From: UBA5429 sp942493315
GTDB taxonomy: Bacteria > Bacteroidota > Bacteroidia > Bacteroidales > WCHB1-69
NCBI GenBank assembly: GCA_942493315.1
Contig: OW818690.1
Span: 558,001 to 622,000 of the forward strand
Direction of reading: 5' to 3'
DNA length: 64,000 nucleotides
The notes below the pieces were generated by a model. That model made no database searches. It saw only the letters and a list, made by a program, of their open reading frames with translations, and was not told where the DNA came from. Made by a program: the position numbers and the translations under genes. Positions 45,859-55,951 of the stretch are shown here, piece after piece (position 1 is the first letter of the stretch; every line of letters starts with the position of its first letter).

Positions 45859-47055
45859 TTATTGAACTAAATTAAAAGTATCAGTAGCAATCACTAATTC
45901 TTCATTAGTAGAGACAACCATTGCAGTAGTTCTACTACCAGGTTTAGTAATAATTGTATCTTCTCCTTTAACATTATTAGCGATTGGGTCGAAATCAACG
46001 CCAAAGAAAGAAAGGTCTTTTAAAATTTCAGTTCTTTCTTCAATACCGTTTTCGCCAATTCCTCCAGTAAAAATAATCAAATCAACACCATTCATAGCAG
46101 CAGTATATGCACCGATATATTTTTTCACTCTATAGCAAAAACATTTAAAAGCATGAATACAACGTTCATCACCTGCAGCAACACCAGCATTGATATCTCT
46201 CATATCAGAACTTCCTCCGGTTATACCTGCTAATCCTGATTTTTTATTTACCAACGCGTTCATACCTTGATAATCTAAACCTTCTTTTTCAGCAATATAT
46301 AATAATGCTCCCAAATCCAAGTCACCACTTCGAGTACCCATAATTAAGCCTTCCACAGGTGTAAAGCCCATAGAAGTATCAACAGATTTTCCATTTTTTA
46401 TAGCACAAACAGAAGCTCCATTACCTAAATGGCAAACAATAATTTTAAGATCTTCATAATTTTTATTTAAAATATTAGCAGCTTTAGGGGCAACAAATTT
46501 ATGACTAGTTCCATGAAATCCGTATCTTCTTACTTTATTTTCAGTATAGTACTTAAAAGGAAGAGCATATAAGAATGCTTCAGCAGGCATGGTTTGATGG
46601 AAAGAAGTATCAAAGACAGCTACTTGTTTAACATTTGGCAACATTTCCATCATCACCTCAATACCCATAACATTAGCAGGATTATGAAGAGGAGCAAGTT
46701 CACAACATTTTTTAATATCGATGAGGGCTTGCGTATCAATAAGAGCACTTCCTTTAAAGAATTCACCACCATGAGCCACACGATGACCAACAGCTTTAAT
46801 TTCATCTAAAGAAGAAATAACGCCATGATTTGGATCAGTTAAGGCTTCAAGAACGAGTTTAATCCCAACATTATGATCTTTAATTGGTGTTTGCAAATAA
46901 AATTTTTCTTTTCCTGTTGGTTTATGAGTAAATTCTCCCACATCAAGACCAATTCTTTCAACAAGGCCTTTAGCTTTAACTTCGGCATTATCGTTCATGT
47001 GGATCAACTGGTACTTAATGGATGAACTTCCACAATTCAATACTAAAATATTCAT
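45859..47055 (-). CDS. ackA: acetate kinase
   Basis: 398 residues. N-terminal LVLNCGSSSIKYQL, HLGNGASVCAI and the TGGIGENG phosphate site are AckA signatures. It interconverts acetyl phosphate and acetate. No pta is next to it. Confidence 0.97.
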   Translation of the reverse strand: MNILVLNCGSSSIKYQLIHMNDNAEVKAKGLVERIGLDVGEFTHKPTGKEKFYLQTPIKDHNVGIKLVLEALTDPNHGVISSLDEIKAVGHRVAHGGEFFKGSALIDTQALIDIKKCCELAPLHNPANVMGIEVMMEMLPNVKQVAVFDTSFHQTMPAEAFLYALPFKYYTENKVRRYGFHGTSHKFVAPKAANILNKNYEDLKIIVCHLGNGASVCAIKNGKSVDTSMGFTPVEGLIMGTRSGDLDLGALLYIAEKEGLDYQGMNALVNKKSGLAGITGGSSDMRDINAGVAAGDERCIHAFKCFCYRVKKYIGAYTAAMNGVDLIIFTGGIGENGIEERTEILKDLSFFGVDFDPIANNVKGEDTIITKPGSRTTAMVVSTNEELVIATDTFNLVQ

Positions 47056-47099
47056 AATCTGATAAATAAATGTAAATTAAGGTTTATTAAACGAATTTG

Positions 47100-47107
47100 C
47101 AAAGATA
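47100..47107 (-). promoter_or_regulatory. -7 element (TATCTTTG) for ackA
   Basis: Minus-strand TATCTTTGC, 45 bases before the ackA ATG. Confidence 0.5.
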
Positions 47108-47217
47108 GTAAAAAAAGGGGGAGAATAGGATCAATTAAGATATTTTAACAATTTAAAAAAAGGTGGGGGGATTTTTAATTCTGAAACTATAAAATTTGAA
47201 TTGTTCCCAATCTCTTA

Positions 47218-47315
47218 TTCCGAGAAAGTGTGGAAAATGGTCGGTTTAAAAATTCACTTTTCACAATTTGTTCATTTTTATTATGTTGTTAAATAGTTTT
47301 CCAACACTTTACCGG
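47218..47315 (+). repeat. left terminal unit of the insertion sequence
   Basis: 98 bases bounded by TTCCGAGAAAGTGT on the left and ACACTTTACCGGAA on the right. AT-rich between. The transposase promoter (-7 TATCTTTG at 47386-47393, TTG at 47363) lies just inside it. Confidence 0.75.
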
Positions 47316-47430
47316 AACTGTTGATTTGTTGATAATTTCTCCTCCATTTTTTCGTTTTTTCATTGATTATTTTCAATCTTTATACTATCTTTGCCTCAAC
47401 TATTTAATTACTAACCTAACTCTCAAAACT

Positions 47431-48480
47431 ATGAAATCTCCCAATCTTTTCTCAGAACATAAACAAAGATTATCCGATTCTGAATACCAATTCTTTCAAA
47501 ATCAAATTCATTCTGATCGTTTTCAATCCTCTTTCGATTTTTTGATTCAAACATTACAAAACATTCATGGTATGAGATGTCCTCATTGTGGATCTGAAAA
47601 AGTGATGAAAAACGGTACCATGAAAAACAAAACACCCCGTTTTTTATGCAATCATTGTCATAAAAGCTATTCCCTTTATACCGGAACTTATCTCCATTTT
47701 GTTAAGAAAAAAAATAAACTATTTCAATACATTCACTTAAGAATGTCTGATGGTGGAACTTTAAGGTTTTGTAGTGATATGTTAGGAATTTCATTAGACA
47801 CCTCTTTTGAGTGGAATAAAAAAGTGTTTGGATCTATTCAGGAGAATCTTCCTGATGGGATGGATGGTGTTATTGAATTGATTCTTGTTCAGGATCAGAT
47901 CTCTCGGAAAGGTGAAAAACCGGATGGTTTCTATAACTTCAAACCACCTAATCCCCTTGCTGATCCTAAAAAAAAGTACAAGAAAGCTCCAAAACTGATC
48001 AAACCGGTTGATAAAACGGATCGAGTTCAGATGGCCGTTGCATTTTCCCGAAAAGGAGATTTTGATATGAAAGTGATCCATTTAGGAGATCTGGAAGAAG
48101 AGGAACTAAAAAAGAGATTGTATCCTAAAATTAAAAAATCAAAAAAGATATTAATCAATGATCAGCCTTTAGTTAAACTGTTTTTGCAAGAAAAAAAACT
48201 AAGCTATCACATCTGTGATCAGAATGAGCAAAAGAAAGTGAAAAGCAGAAACAAAGCTTTTGATGTTCAAACCGCAAATGAGATCTATAATAAATTTGTG
48301 GGATGGATGGAACGTTTTATAGGGGTTGCAACCAAATACCTGCAAAACTACATGAAATGGTTTATGCTAAAAATCAAATACCGACATTACGATTTATCTG
48401 CTTATCACCTGGCTATTGATGGTTTACAGAACAAAAGAGGCAAACAGGGGTATAAAGAAAGTGTGATGTTTATCAACTAA
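47431..48480 (+). CDS. transposase with zinc ribbon, IS1595-like
   Basis: 349 residues from the ATG at 47431, which follows the promoter; an upstream in-frame start at 47326 would precede it. A zinc ribbon (CPHCGSEK...CNHCHKSY, about residues 50-73) is followed by a helix-turn-helix-like region and an ISXO2/IS1595-type catalytic core ending FIGVATKYLQNYMKWF. I cannot assign the DDE acids with confidence (QDQISRKG, INDQPLV are candidates). The gene looks intact. Confidence 0.85.
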   Translation: MKSPNLFSEHKQRLSDSEYQFFQNQIHSDRFQSSFDFLIQTLQNIHGMRCPHCGSEKVMKNGTMKNKTPRFLCNHCHKSYSLYTGTYLHFVKKKNKLFQYIHLRMSDGGTLRFCSDMLGISLDTSFEWNKKVFGSIQENLPDGMDGVIELILVQDQISRKGEKPDGFYNFKPPNPLADPKKKYKKAPKLIKPVDKTDRVQMAVAFSRKGDFDMKVIHLGDLEEEELKKRLYPKIKKSKKILINDQPLVKLFLQEKKLSYHICDQNEQKKVKSRNKAFDVQTANEIYNKFVGWMERFIGVATKYLQNYMKWFMLKIKYRHYDLSAYHLAIDGLQNKRGKQGYKESVMFIN

Positions 48481-48662
48481 GACCTTAGCAGGATAATTTC
48501 AATTTTATTTAATAATGTTCAACTTTATGAAATATAGGGTTGAATTGGTGTTTGAATGAAATGGGAAATGGGTCTTAAATAGTAAGTTGACTTAATCATT
48601 AGTATAGAAAAATTTTAAAATTTGCTTAAATTTTTTTAAAGTGCAATACTTTAAAAAGATAG

Positions 48663-48762
48663 TTCCGAGAAAGTGTGGAAAAAAGATTTTGTAAGTAATT
48701 TTATAACAGATAATTAAAAAATTTGTAAATTTAAATCTACCTGTTTCAACACTTTCTCGGAA
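48663..48762 (-). repeat. right terminal unit of the insertion sequence
   Basis: 100 bases bounded by TTCCGAGAAAGTGT on its inner side and ACACTTTCTCGGAA on its outer side. The rest of 48481-48831 shows no gene. Confidence 0.75.
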
Positions 48763-48831
48763 TAAGAAAATGAGGGAAACATTCTCAAATTAATTAAAAT
48801 ATCGCTGAAATTGTTTTCTAAAAATGAATGA

Positions 48832-50358
48832 TTATTTATCCCTAATCTTACTATACCCCCTCTTCAATATCTGATTGATCTCAGGTGATATTTTTAACTT
48901 TATGATGGTCCAAATTCCTATCCCTAATAAAATAACACTCTTTATTACTCCATCAATTATTGAACTATACAATTGATTACTAATTAATTGTTGAAATATA
49001 TTTGTAATATACTGATTCCATATTATTGAAATAAAATACAAACTTACTACAATCCCTACAATATATATTTGACTTTTTGAAAATGGTGAAATATGTAACT
49101 TTCTTTTTACTAAAATCAACAATAGTAAAGTATATATTAATGTTGAAAATAACGATGCGAAAGCTGCTCCATCCATACCCATTTTGGGTATTAACCATAT
49201 ATTCAATAGTACTGCTGATCCTGTTAAAATTATGGTGAAAAATAATGAATAATAATAGTATTTTGAAAATCCTAATACTGTCGTCCCTACACTATAAGTG
49301 GCATTAAATAATCTTGTAAAACCCAAAATTAATACCACATATTTACCCGACTTATATTGTGATCCATTCGGCAAAATTTGAAAAATTAAATCTATATTGA
49401 TCCAAATTAATAAAAGTATTATTCCTCCCACAAGTAATTGATGTACTGCTACACTTTGACATAGATAATTTGTCATCTTCAAATCATTATCCTTAATAGA
49501 TTGTGATATTTGTGGCTGTGTAATGGATCCTAATGAACGGTACGGTATTTCTATAAATGCTGCCATATAATTGGATATAGCAAAAATTCCTGTATATACT
49601 AGCCCCATCTTAGCACTTATAAATATAGTATTTAAACTGGGTGTTATAGCACTTACTAAGGTGGTTGTTATTATAAATATTGAATAATAATAAAAATCCT
49701 TTTTTAACTTTGGATCCGGGTATTTAAAATCAGGTTTAAATGTGATGTTTTTTAATGAAATCAAATAAACAACATTTACAATTGCTGCAATTCCATATAC
49801 TGAACAAAATACAAAAATAAATTGATTGAAATTAATTATACTGTAACCGTATAATATGTATGTACCCAATGTTAAAACTCTTACTATTACTTCTCTTACC
49901 AATTTTGGAACCACAATTCTCATCAATACATTGGCATTGATTTCGAAAACACTCATATATAATATGAAAAACGATAATGGGGCTAAGAGAATATAGTATT
50001 GACTGAATAACGGTGATTTATCACCAAAAAAATTACATATCGGCTCTTTTAAAACAAAAAAAAGTATTAAAAAAAGTAAAAATCCAATCAATGGGATAAC
50101 TAACGTCCAAAAAAAGAATCCATTATGCTTTTTTTCAAAATTTTTAAAATAGGGGAAAAACCTTATAATGGAAGATCCTGTTCCTAATTGTGCTAGTCCT
50201 GCAAATAACATGCCTACATCAATTAGAATTCTGGTTAAACCGATCTCCTCAGGTTTTAGGACATCTGTTAATACAACAAAAGTAGTAAAGATCCCTATCA
50301 GAACGCCTATATAGTTTACAATAGTACCTTTAATACTTTGTCTTATGATAATTCCCAT
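48832..50358 (-). CDS. oligosaccharide flippase (MOP superfamily, Wzx-like)
   Basis: 508 residues with about 14 predicted membrane helices and the polysaccharide-synthesis start (RQSIKGTIVNYIGVLIGIF). It probably flips a lipid-linked glycan. No glycosyltransferases lie nearby. It follows ftsZ by 27 bases on the same strand, an unusual place, and a mobile element lies at its 3' side. It seems more AT-rich than ftsZ. Confidence 0.85.
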   Translation of the reverse strand: MGIIIRQSIKGTIVNYIGVLIGIFTTFVVLTDVLKPEEIGLTRILIDVGMLFAGLAQLGTGSSIIRFFPYFKNFEKKHNGFFFWTLVIPLIGFLLFLILFFVLKEPICNFFGDKSPLFSQYYILLAPLSFFILYMSVFEINANVLMRIVVPKLVREVIVRVLTLGTYILYGYSIINFNQFIFVFCSVYGIAAIVNVVYLISLKNITFKPDFKYPDPKLKKDFYYYSIFIITTTLVSAITPSLNTIFISAKMGLVYTGIFAISNYMAAFIEIPYRSLGSITQPQISQSIKDNDLKMTNYLCQSVAVHQLLVGGIILLLIWINIDLIFQILPNGSQYKSGKYVVLILGFTRLFNATYSVGTTVLGFSKYYYYSLFFTIILTGSAVLLNIWLIPKMGMDGAAFASLFSTLIYTLLLLILVKRKLHISPFSKSQIYIVGIVVSLYFISIIWNQYITNIFQQLISNQLYSSIIDGVIKSVILLGIGIWTIIKLKISPEINQILKRGYSKIRDK

Positions 50359-50385
50359 ATAAAAAAATTAAAACTGACTGATCAA

Positions 50386-52044
50386 TTAATCTGGTACAGA
50401 TTTAAAAAACTTATGCATATCATCATCAACTCCAAACATGGAATCAATAGGATTCTGTTTTTCCATTGATATCGTCATAGTTTCTTCCCTTTGTCTATGC
50501 ATCGCTGGTGTATTATATAATTCGTTAAATGCTGAATCATTTTCAAAGCGTGGATCTACATGGGTAACCACTTTTTCTGGACGAGTTAAATCAGTTGTTT
50601 TAGTAGTACTTTTGGGAATATTTACTGTTGATCCTTGTATATTAGGAGTATATGGCTTTGTTTGTTGCATTGATTCCTGAACCATCTTTGGCTGTTCAAT
50701 GGGTTTCTCCACAATAGGGGTTGCATTATAAGCATTTTGAATATTATTACTTTCTGAATTTCGTAAATTATTTTGATTCAAAAAGATGTCATCTAATGGA
50801 TTATCAAACTTTGTTTTTTCCGTAAAGCCATATTGATTATTAGGCTCCTGATTTGTAACTTGAGTTTGAGTAAAAGGGGATTTTGTTTCATTCAAATCTG
50901 TAATATCAATGGCTTGTTTACTTCCATAAATATCAGGAAAATATGTATTTCCAGTTAGTTCACTTTCAAAATCTCCTCCTGATTCGGTTTCAGGAATAAG
51001 TGGTACTTGTTTGATCTCTTCATCATTGAGTATTGTTACCTGGCCATTTTGAATATCTGTTATCATGACCTCATCTACTGCATAATTTGTAACAATTACT
51101 GCTAGTTTGATTCTATTTTTAAGTGATTTATCTTCAGTTCTTCCCCATATTACTCTTGCATTGTTGGATCTTAAGGAGGACAACAATTGGGTAAGTTCAT
51201 CAAACTCATTGATGGTAAATTTATCATCAGGACCATAACTTAATGAGAATAAGAAGTTTTTAGCATTGGTAATATGTTCTTCTGATAGTAACGGACAACT
51301 CAATGCTCCTTCAACTACTTTCTGAACTCTGTTTTCACCTTCAGCTTCTGCCAAACCAAGCATGGCAGGACCACTATTCTGCATGATCGATTTTATATCA
51401 TTGAAATCGATATTTTGATCTAAGTTAATGGTAATCAATTCTGCAATACATTTTACAGCATTTTTCAATACATCATCTGCATGACCAAAAGCAGTATCAA
51501 AGTCAAGATCGTTATAATATTTTAAAATATTTTGGTTTTTTACAATAATTAGGGAGTCAACATGTCTTTTCAATTCACGAATACCATCTTCTGCATGTTT
51601 TGCAGTTATTTCTCCTTCAAAACGGAATGGTTCAGTTACAACTGCAACTGTTAAAATTCCTAACTCTTTTGCAATCTGGGCAACTATGGGAGTTGCTCCT
51701 GTACCGGTACCTTTTCCCATCCCTGCAGTCAAAAACAACATCTTGGTATCGTGTCCTATAAATTCAATAATTTGATCTCTACTCTCTTCGGCTAACTGGC
51801 GAGCAACTTCAGGATTGGCACCAGCCCCTAGTCCTGATTCCCCTAAAACAAGTTTTTCAGGAATAGGATTCCTTTCTAATGCCACTCTATCTGTATTACA
51901 AATCAAAAAATCAACGCCTTGAATTCCATCTTTGTACATGTGTTTTACTGCATTTCCACCGCCGCCACCAATACCAATCACTTTTATGATAGAAGTGTTT
52001 GCTTTAGTTCCATAATCAGGTTCAAAATATTTTTTTTCAGTCAT
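50386..52044 (-). CDS. ftsZ: cell division protein FtsZ
   Basis: 552 residues. GIGGGGGNAVKHM, GLGAGANPEVAR and the tubulin block TAGMGKGTGTGATP form the GTP site; the usual third Gly of GGGTGTG is Lys here. The T7 loop region NIDFNDIKSIM is present. A long, unstructured, Gln/Asn/Pro-rich linker (about 370-530) makes it longer than most FtsZ. It assembles the division ring. Confidence 0.96.
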   Translation of the reverse strand: MTEKKYFEPDYGTKANTSIIKVIGIGGGGGNAVKHMYKDGIQGVDFLICNTDRVALERNPIPEKLVLGESGLGAGANPEVARQLAEESRDQIIEFIGHDTKMLFLTAGMGKGTGTGATPIVAQIAKELGILTVAVVTEPFRFEGEITAKHAEDGIRELKRHVDSLIIVKNQNILKYYNDLDFDTAFGHADDVLKNAVKCIAELITINLDQNIDFNDIKSIMQNSGPAMLGLAEAEGENRVQKVVEGALSCPLLSEEHITNAKNFLFSLSYGPDDKFTINEFDELTQLLSSLRSNNARVIWGRTEDKSLKNRIKLAVIVTNYAVDEVMITDIQNGQVTILNDEEIKQVPLIPETESGGDFESELTGNTYFPDIYGSKQAIDITDLNETKSPFTQTQVTNQEPNNQYGFTEKTKFDNPLDDIFLNQNNLRNSESNNIQNAYNATPIVEKPIEQPKMVQESMQQTKPYTPNIQGSTVNIPKSTTKTTDLTRPEKVVTHVDPRFENDSAFNELYNTPAMHRQREETMTISMEKQNPIDSMFGVDDDMHKFFKSVPD

Positions 52045-52073
52045 GTTCTTATTGTTAATGGTTAATGGTTTCT

Positions 52074-53411
52074 CTATTCAGTTTTTTCAGAAATATTATC
52101 TAACAAATCTGAAATATAGTTTTTAAATTGTTTAAAAATGCTTTTTGATGTCTTTTCTTTTTCTCCGGGATGAGAAAATTTGACAGATCCACCATCTTCT
52201 GCACCTTCTATAGTTCCTTTTTGATTATTTAAGATGGTTCCATATTTTAAAAGTCCAAGTCCGGTTGCATACATTGGATGTTTTAATTCGGGAGGTAATG
52301 AACTAAATCCTATGTCCGGAATACCTATTCTTGTAGGTTTTTGAAGTGTATATTGTGCTAACTCTTTAATATGTCTTAATGTAGCACCTCCTCCGGTTAA
52401 AACAACGCTCATAATCTTTCTACTATAACCGGATTCATCGATAGCTCTTTTGACATTATCAAGAATATCTTGTTGAACTCTTGAAAATATGATTTTTGCC
52501 AGGTAATGTTCACTAATTTTAATAGGATCTGATTGTTGAAATTGAGGTATAGTAATAAAATTGTTTTGATTACTTTTTTCTACCACACAAGTTCCATGAT
52601 GAATTTTTAATTTTTCAGCAATCTCTTCTGTTATCTGACAAACACTAGAGATATCTTTAGTTATTACATTTCCCCCAAATGGAATCACTTTTGTAAAAAC
52701 AGGATTTCCATCCATATAAATAGCAACATCTGTCGTTCCACCGCCAATATCTACTAAGACAACACCTTGTTTTTTCTCCTCTTGAGTCAAACATACCATA
52801 CTCGATGCAAGTGGTTCAAGGATTATTTCAGATGGAGTTAAAGAGGCTTCCTCTACACATTTGATGATTTTTCGAATCTCGCTTTCATTACCAGTAATTA
52901 ACTGAAAAAATCCAACAATTCTTTCTCCCAGTTCTCCAACTGGATCTATCACTTCTCTCTCTGTATTATTATCAATAAAAAATTTCTGAGGAATAACATC
53001 TATAATCTTTTCACCAACTCCAACTGATATGGTTTTTAAATCTTCGGTCATTTTATCAATCTCTTCCTGTCTTATAACCTCATCACGACCATTCTTTCTT
53101 AACATAACATGCCTATATTCAGAACTATTAATGTGTCTTCCGGCAACACCAACATATACGTTGGTTACTTCACAATCTGCTCTGTTTTTAGCTATGGATA
53201 CAGATTGGTTTATCCCATCAATGGTTCTATTTAAATTATAAATCAAACCGTGTTGTACTCCTGTAGATTCAGCCTTTCCATGCCCTAAAACTTCAATTTT
53301 TCCATCTGAAGATATATACCCGATTATTGTTGCAATCTTGGTTGTCCCAATATCTAATCCAACAACAATTGTTGGAATCTCTTCTGTTAATGTGTTTTTT
53401 CTTTTTGCCAT
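52074..53411 (-). CDS. ftsA: cell division protein FtsA
   Basis: 445 residues. Actin-like ATPase: VVGLDIGTTKIATIIG, VLVDIGGGTTDVAIY and VVLTGGGATLRHI. The C-terminus (FKQFKNYISDLLDNI) is a candidate amphipathic membrane helix. It tethers FtsZ to the membrane. It starts 5 bases after ftsQ. Confidence 0.96.
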   Translation of the reverse strand: MAKRKNTLTEEIPTIVVGLDIGTTKIATIIGYISSDGKIEVLGHGKAESTGVQHGLIYNLNRTIDGINQSVSIAKNRADCEVTNVYVGVAGRHINSSEYRHVMLRKNGRDEVIRQEEIDKMTEDLKTISVGVGEKIIDVIPQKFFIDNNTEREVIDPVGELGERIVGFFQLITGNESEIRKIIKCVEEASLTPSEIILEPLASSMVCLTQEEKKQGVVLVDIGGGTTDVAIYMDGNPVFTKVIPFGGNVITKDISSVCQITEEIAEKLKIHHGTCVVEKSNQNNFITIPQFQQSDPIKISEHYLAKIIFSRVQQDILDNVKRAIDESGYSRKIMSVVLTGGGATLRHIKELAQYTLQKPTRIGIPDIGFSSLPPELKHPMYATGLGLLKYGTILNNQKGTIEGAEDGGSVKFSHPGEKEKTSKSIFKQFKNYISDLLDNISEKTE

Positions 53412-53416
53412 AAATG

Positions 53417-54184
53417 TCAGATATTTTCCTTGTTTGCAATCACTCTATTTTTAAACCTTACATCAATCAATTTATATTTCTTTTCAGCACTAAAAGGTAG
53501 AACATTGGAGTAAATCTCTTTGATTTTAAATATTTTTTCATTAACATCAACTTCATCTCCAAACAAAATCGTAGTGTTTCCATCTATCGGAATCAATTCA
53601 ATGATGTTCTTATCATTTAGATATAGTTGTTTAAAATTAGCAACCATAAATGGATCTTTTATGAGTTGGGAAGCTATAACAAATATTGATTTTAATGAAG
53701 ACGATTTTTCTAAAATATTTTGATTTTTTGTTAAGTTTATTTTTAAATTTCCATTTACAATAAATAATTTTTCTTTGATTTTATCTGTGTAAGGTATTAC
53801 AATACCTTCATAATCAATAAAATAAGAACTATTGTTAGGTAAAAAAACATGTAAAAGAATCTCTCTTAATGTGACATTAATCACTAACTGAGTCCCGGAA
53901 AAATTGATTTGATTAATTTTTGTAATATAAATATTACTACTTAATACTTGCTTTATTTTTTCTAAAGGGATGGTTTTGAGTTTTTGATTGACAATTTTTA
54001 TTTGTGCTAAATCTATCAATTTTATGATGTCTTTCTCTGTTAAAATTGGATTTTCTCCCTGATAATTGATTAATACCTTAATTCCACCACAAGAGCGGTT
54101 CTGCATTTTAATAACTGCAAAAACGGCAATTACAACTATGGATAAAACCAGAACAACACGAAGAATGGTTTTAAATAGATTCAT
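53417..54184 (-). CDS. ftsQ: FtsQ/DivIB-like cell division protein
   Basis: 255 residues with one N-terminal helix (about 6-24) and a periplasmic POTRA-like domain. Sequence is divergent; identity rests on topology, length and position before ftsA-ftsZ. murC and the rest of the dcw cluster are not upstream. A possible -7 element TAATTTTG lies at 54207-54214. The gap 54185-54386 shows nothing else. Confidence 0.88.
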   Translation of the reverse strand: MNLFKTILRVVLVLSIVVIAVFAVIKMQNRSCGGIKVLINYQGENPILTEKDIIKLIDLAQIKIVNQKLKTIPLEKIKQVLSSNIYITKINQINFSGTQLVINVTLREILLHVFLPNNSSYFIDYEGIVIPYTDKIKEKLFIVNGNLKINLTKNQNILEKSSSLKSIFVIASQLIKDPFMVANFKQLYLNDKNIIELIPIDGNTTILFGDEVDVNEKIFKIKEIYSNVLPFSAEKKYKLIDVRFKNRVIANKENI

Positions 54185-54386
54185 GGTTTGAGTTAATGAT
54201 AATCAGCAAAATTAATGAAAAAGATTTATTTTTTGTTCATTTTTAAAAAAAATAATAATTAACAATCAGTTGTTCATATCATGATTAATATGATCCACAA
54301 ATTAAAAGGTCATAAAATGTTTATTATATTAACAACAAGCATTTTACAACCCTATTTTTAAATTGAAAAAGTATACTATTTCAGAA

Positions 54387-54818
54387 TTATTTTGAATATG
54401 GGATTATGATGTCATCACAATACTCACATCGATAGGATCGTTTTTCTCGATCAACAAGGTGAAAAATATGATCAATATTCGATTCAACAGATGTAACACA
54501 TCTCGGATTTTTGCATTTAATCACATTGGTAACCTTCTCTGGAACAGTAAGTCTTACTTTCCTTACAATTTTACCGTCTTCAATAATATTAATGGTAAGA
54601 TCAGCATTTATTAGACCTAAAAATTCTACATCAAATTCAATTTTATTATTGATTTTAATGATATCCTTTTTCCCCATTTTATCGCTGAATGCATTGATAA
54701 TCAGTGCAACGGTATAATCAGCTTTTTCCAATTTTAACAGATTGAATAGTTTAATCCCATACCCTGAAGGTATATGATCAATTACAATCCCTTTTTCTAT
54801 ACTGGTAATCTCTAACAT
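54387..54818 (-). CDS. pyrI: aspartate carbamoyltransferase regulatory chain
   Basis: 143 residues. The four zinc ligands are seen in CKNPRCV and YRCEYCDD. It follows pyrB by 10 bases. In the class B holoenzyme it mediates CTP/ATP control. Confidence 0.96.
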   Translation of the reverse strand: MLEITSIEKGIVIDHIPSGYGIKLFNLLKLEKADYTVALIINAFSDKMGKKDIIKINNKIEFDVEFLGLINADLTINIIEDGKIVRKVRLTVPEKVTNVIKCKNPRCVTSVESNIDHIFHLVDREKRSYRCEYCDDIIIPYSK

Positions 54819-54828
54819 GATACAAGTT

Positions 54829-55752
54829 TTAATAAATTCCTAATAGTTTTAAAATAAGTGCCATACGAACAAACATACCATTTTTGGCTTGTTGGAAGTA
54901 TTGAGCTCTTGGATCAATATCAACCTCAACACTGATCTCATTAACTCTTGGAAGTGGATGCAAAATAAAGGTTTCAGGAGATGCAAAACTCATTTTCTCA
55001 GCATCTAAAATGAAACGATCTTTTAATCTAATATAATCTTCTTCATTAAAAAATCTTTCTCTCTGAACTCTGGTCATATAAAGAAAATCGATCTCTCCTA
55101 AATAAGGTTCCATTTTTTCAACTTCCTGAAATGGTACATTTTTTTTCTTCATGATCTCTTCTCGAACATATTCAGGAACTCTTAACTCTTCAGGAGAAAT
55201 AAGAATAAATCTAACCCCTTCATAATTACTTAAAAATTTAATTAATGAATGTACGGTTCTGCCAAATTTTAAGTCACCACAAAAACCATACACTTTATTT
55301 TCAATATCACCTTTTAGTCTCTCCATCGTCAAAATATCAGTTAATGTCTGTGTTGGGTGCTGATGTCCCCCATCTCCTGCATTGATTACAGGAAATTCAA
55401 CTGAATGACTGGCAACTTTTGGAGCTCCCTCTTTGGGGTGTCTCATAACTGCAATATCAGCATAACACTCGATAGTTTTAATGGTATCTGATATACTTTC
55501 CCCTTTAGAAACAGAGCTTGAGTTGGGTTCTGAAAAACCAATAATCTGTCCGCCTAATCGTAACATAGCCGCTTCAAAACTGAAACGGGTTCTCGTACTG
55601 GGTTCATAAAAAAGAGTTGCTAAGATTTTTCCTTCACAACTCTTACTAAACTTTTCCGGATTTTTGATAATTTCATGAGCTAAATCGAAGATTTCACGAA
55701 ACTCTTCACGAGTAAAATCCGAGGGATCTATTAAACTTCTACCTTTTAACAA
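54829..55752 (-). CDS. pyrB: aspartate carbamoyltransferase catalytic chain
   Basis: 307 residues. YEPSTRTRFSFE is the carbamoyl phosphate site, GDGGHQHPTQTL and HPLPRVNEI complete the active site. Pyrimidine biosynthesis, with pyrI. Confidence 0.97.
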   Translation of the reverse strand: MLKGRSLIDPSDFTREEFREIFDLAHEIIKNPEKFSKSCEGKILATLFYEPSTRTRFSFEAAMLRLGGQIIGFSEPNSSSVSKGESISDTIKTIECYADIAVMRHPKEGAPKVASHSVEFPVINAGDGGHQHPTQTLTDILTMERLKGDIENKVYGFCGDLKFGRTVHSLIKFLSNYEGVRFILISPEELRVPEYVREEIMKKKNVPFQEVEKMEPYLGEIDFLYMTRVQRERFFNEEDYIRLKDRFILDAEKMSFASPETFILHPLPRVNEISVEVDIDPRAQYFQQAKNGMFVRMALILKLLGIY

Positions 55753-55814
55753 TGGAGCCTCCTTTTATTAAATTATTTGATTGATTGATATATAGCGATC
55801 ATATTTTGATATTG

Positions 55815-55822
55815 CAAATATA
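55815..55822 (-). promoter_or_regulatory. -7 element (TATATTTG) for pyrBI
   Basis: Minus-strand TATATTTGCAAT fits TAnnTTTG, 63 bases before pyrB. I see no attenuator-like hairpin in the leader. Confidence 0.5.
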
Positions 55823-55900
55823 CACCAAAATTTTTAATTATTAAAAAAACTAAAATTAAAAAAAAATCAACATTTGTTTATTATTTGTATTTGTTTTTTG

Positions 55901-55908
55901 TATTTTTG
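55901..55908 (+). promoter_or_regulatory. -7 element (TATTTTTG) for the lipoprotein
   Basis: TATTTTTGTAGC, 44 bases before the ATG at 55952. Confidence 0.5.
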
Positions 55909-55951
55909 TAGCATGAAAGTAAAAACAATATTAACTTAAATCTGAATCATT

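Larger units (their letters stand above)
47218..48762 (+). mobile_element. insertion sequence with ~100-bp pseudo-palindromic terminal repeats (IS1595-like)
   Basis: 1545 bases with one transposase gene. Left end 47218-47315 and right end 48663-48762 start with TTCCGAGAAAGTGTGGAAAA, and both close with its near complement (ACACTTTNNCGGAA). Each end is therefore also bounded by inverted repeats. The ends are inverted to each other overall. No convincing target duplication was found; the flanks read TCTTA before and TAAGA after, extending the inverted match by five bases. Confidence 0.8.
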
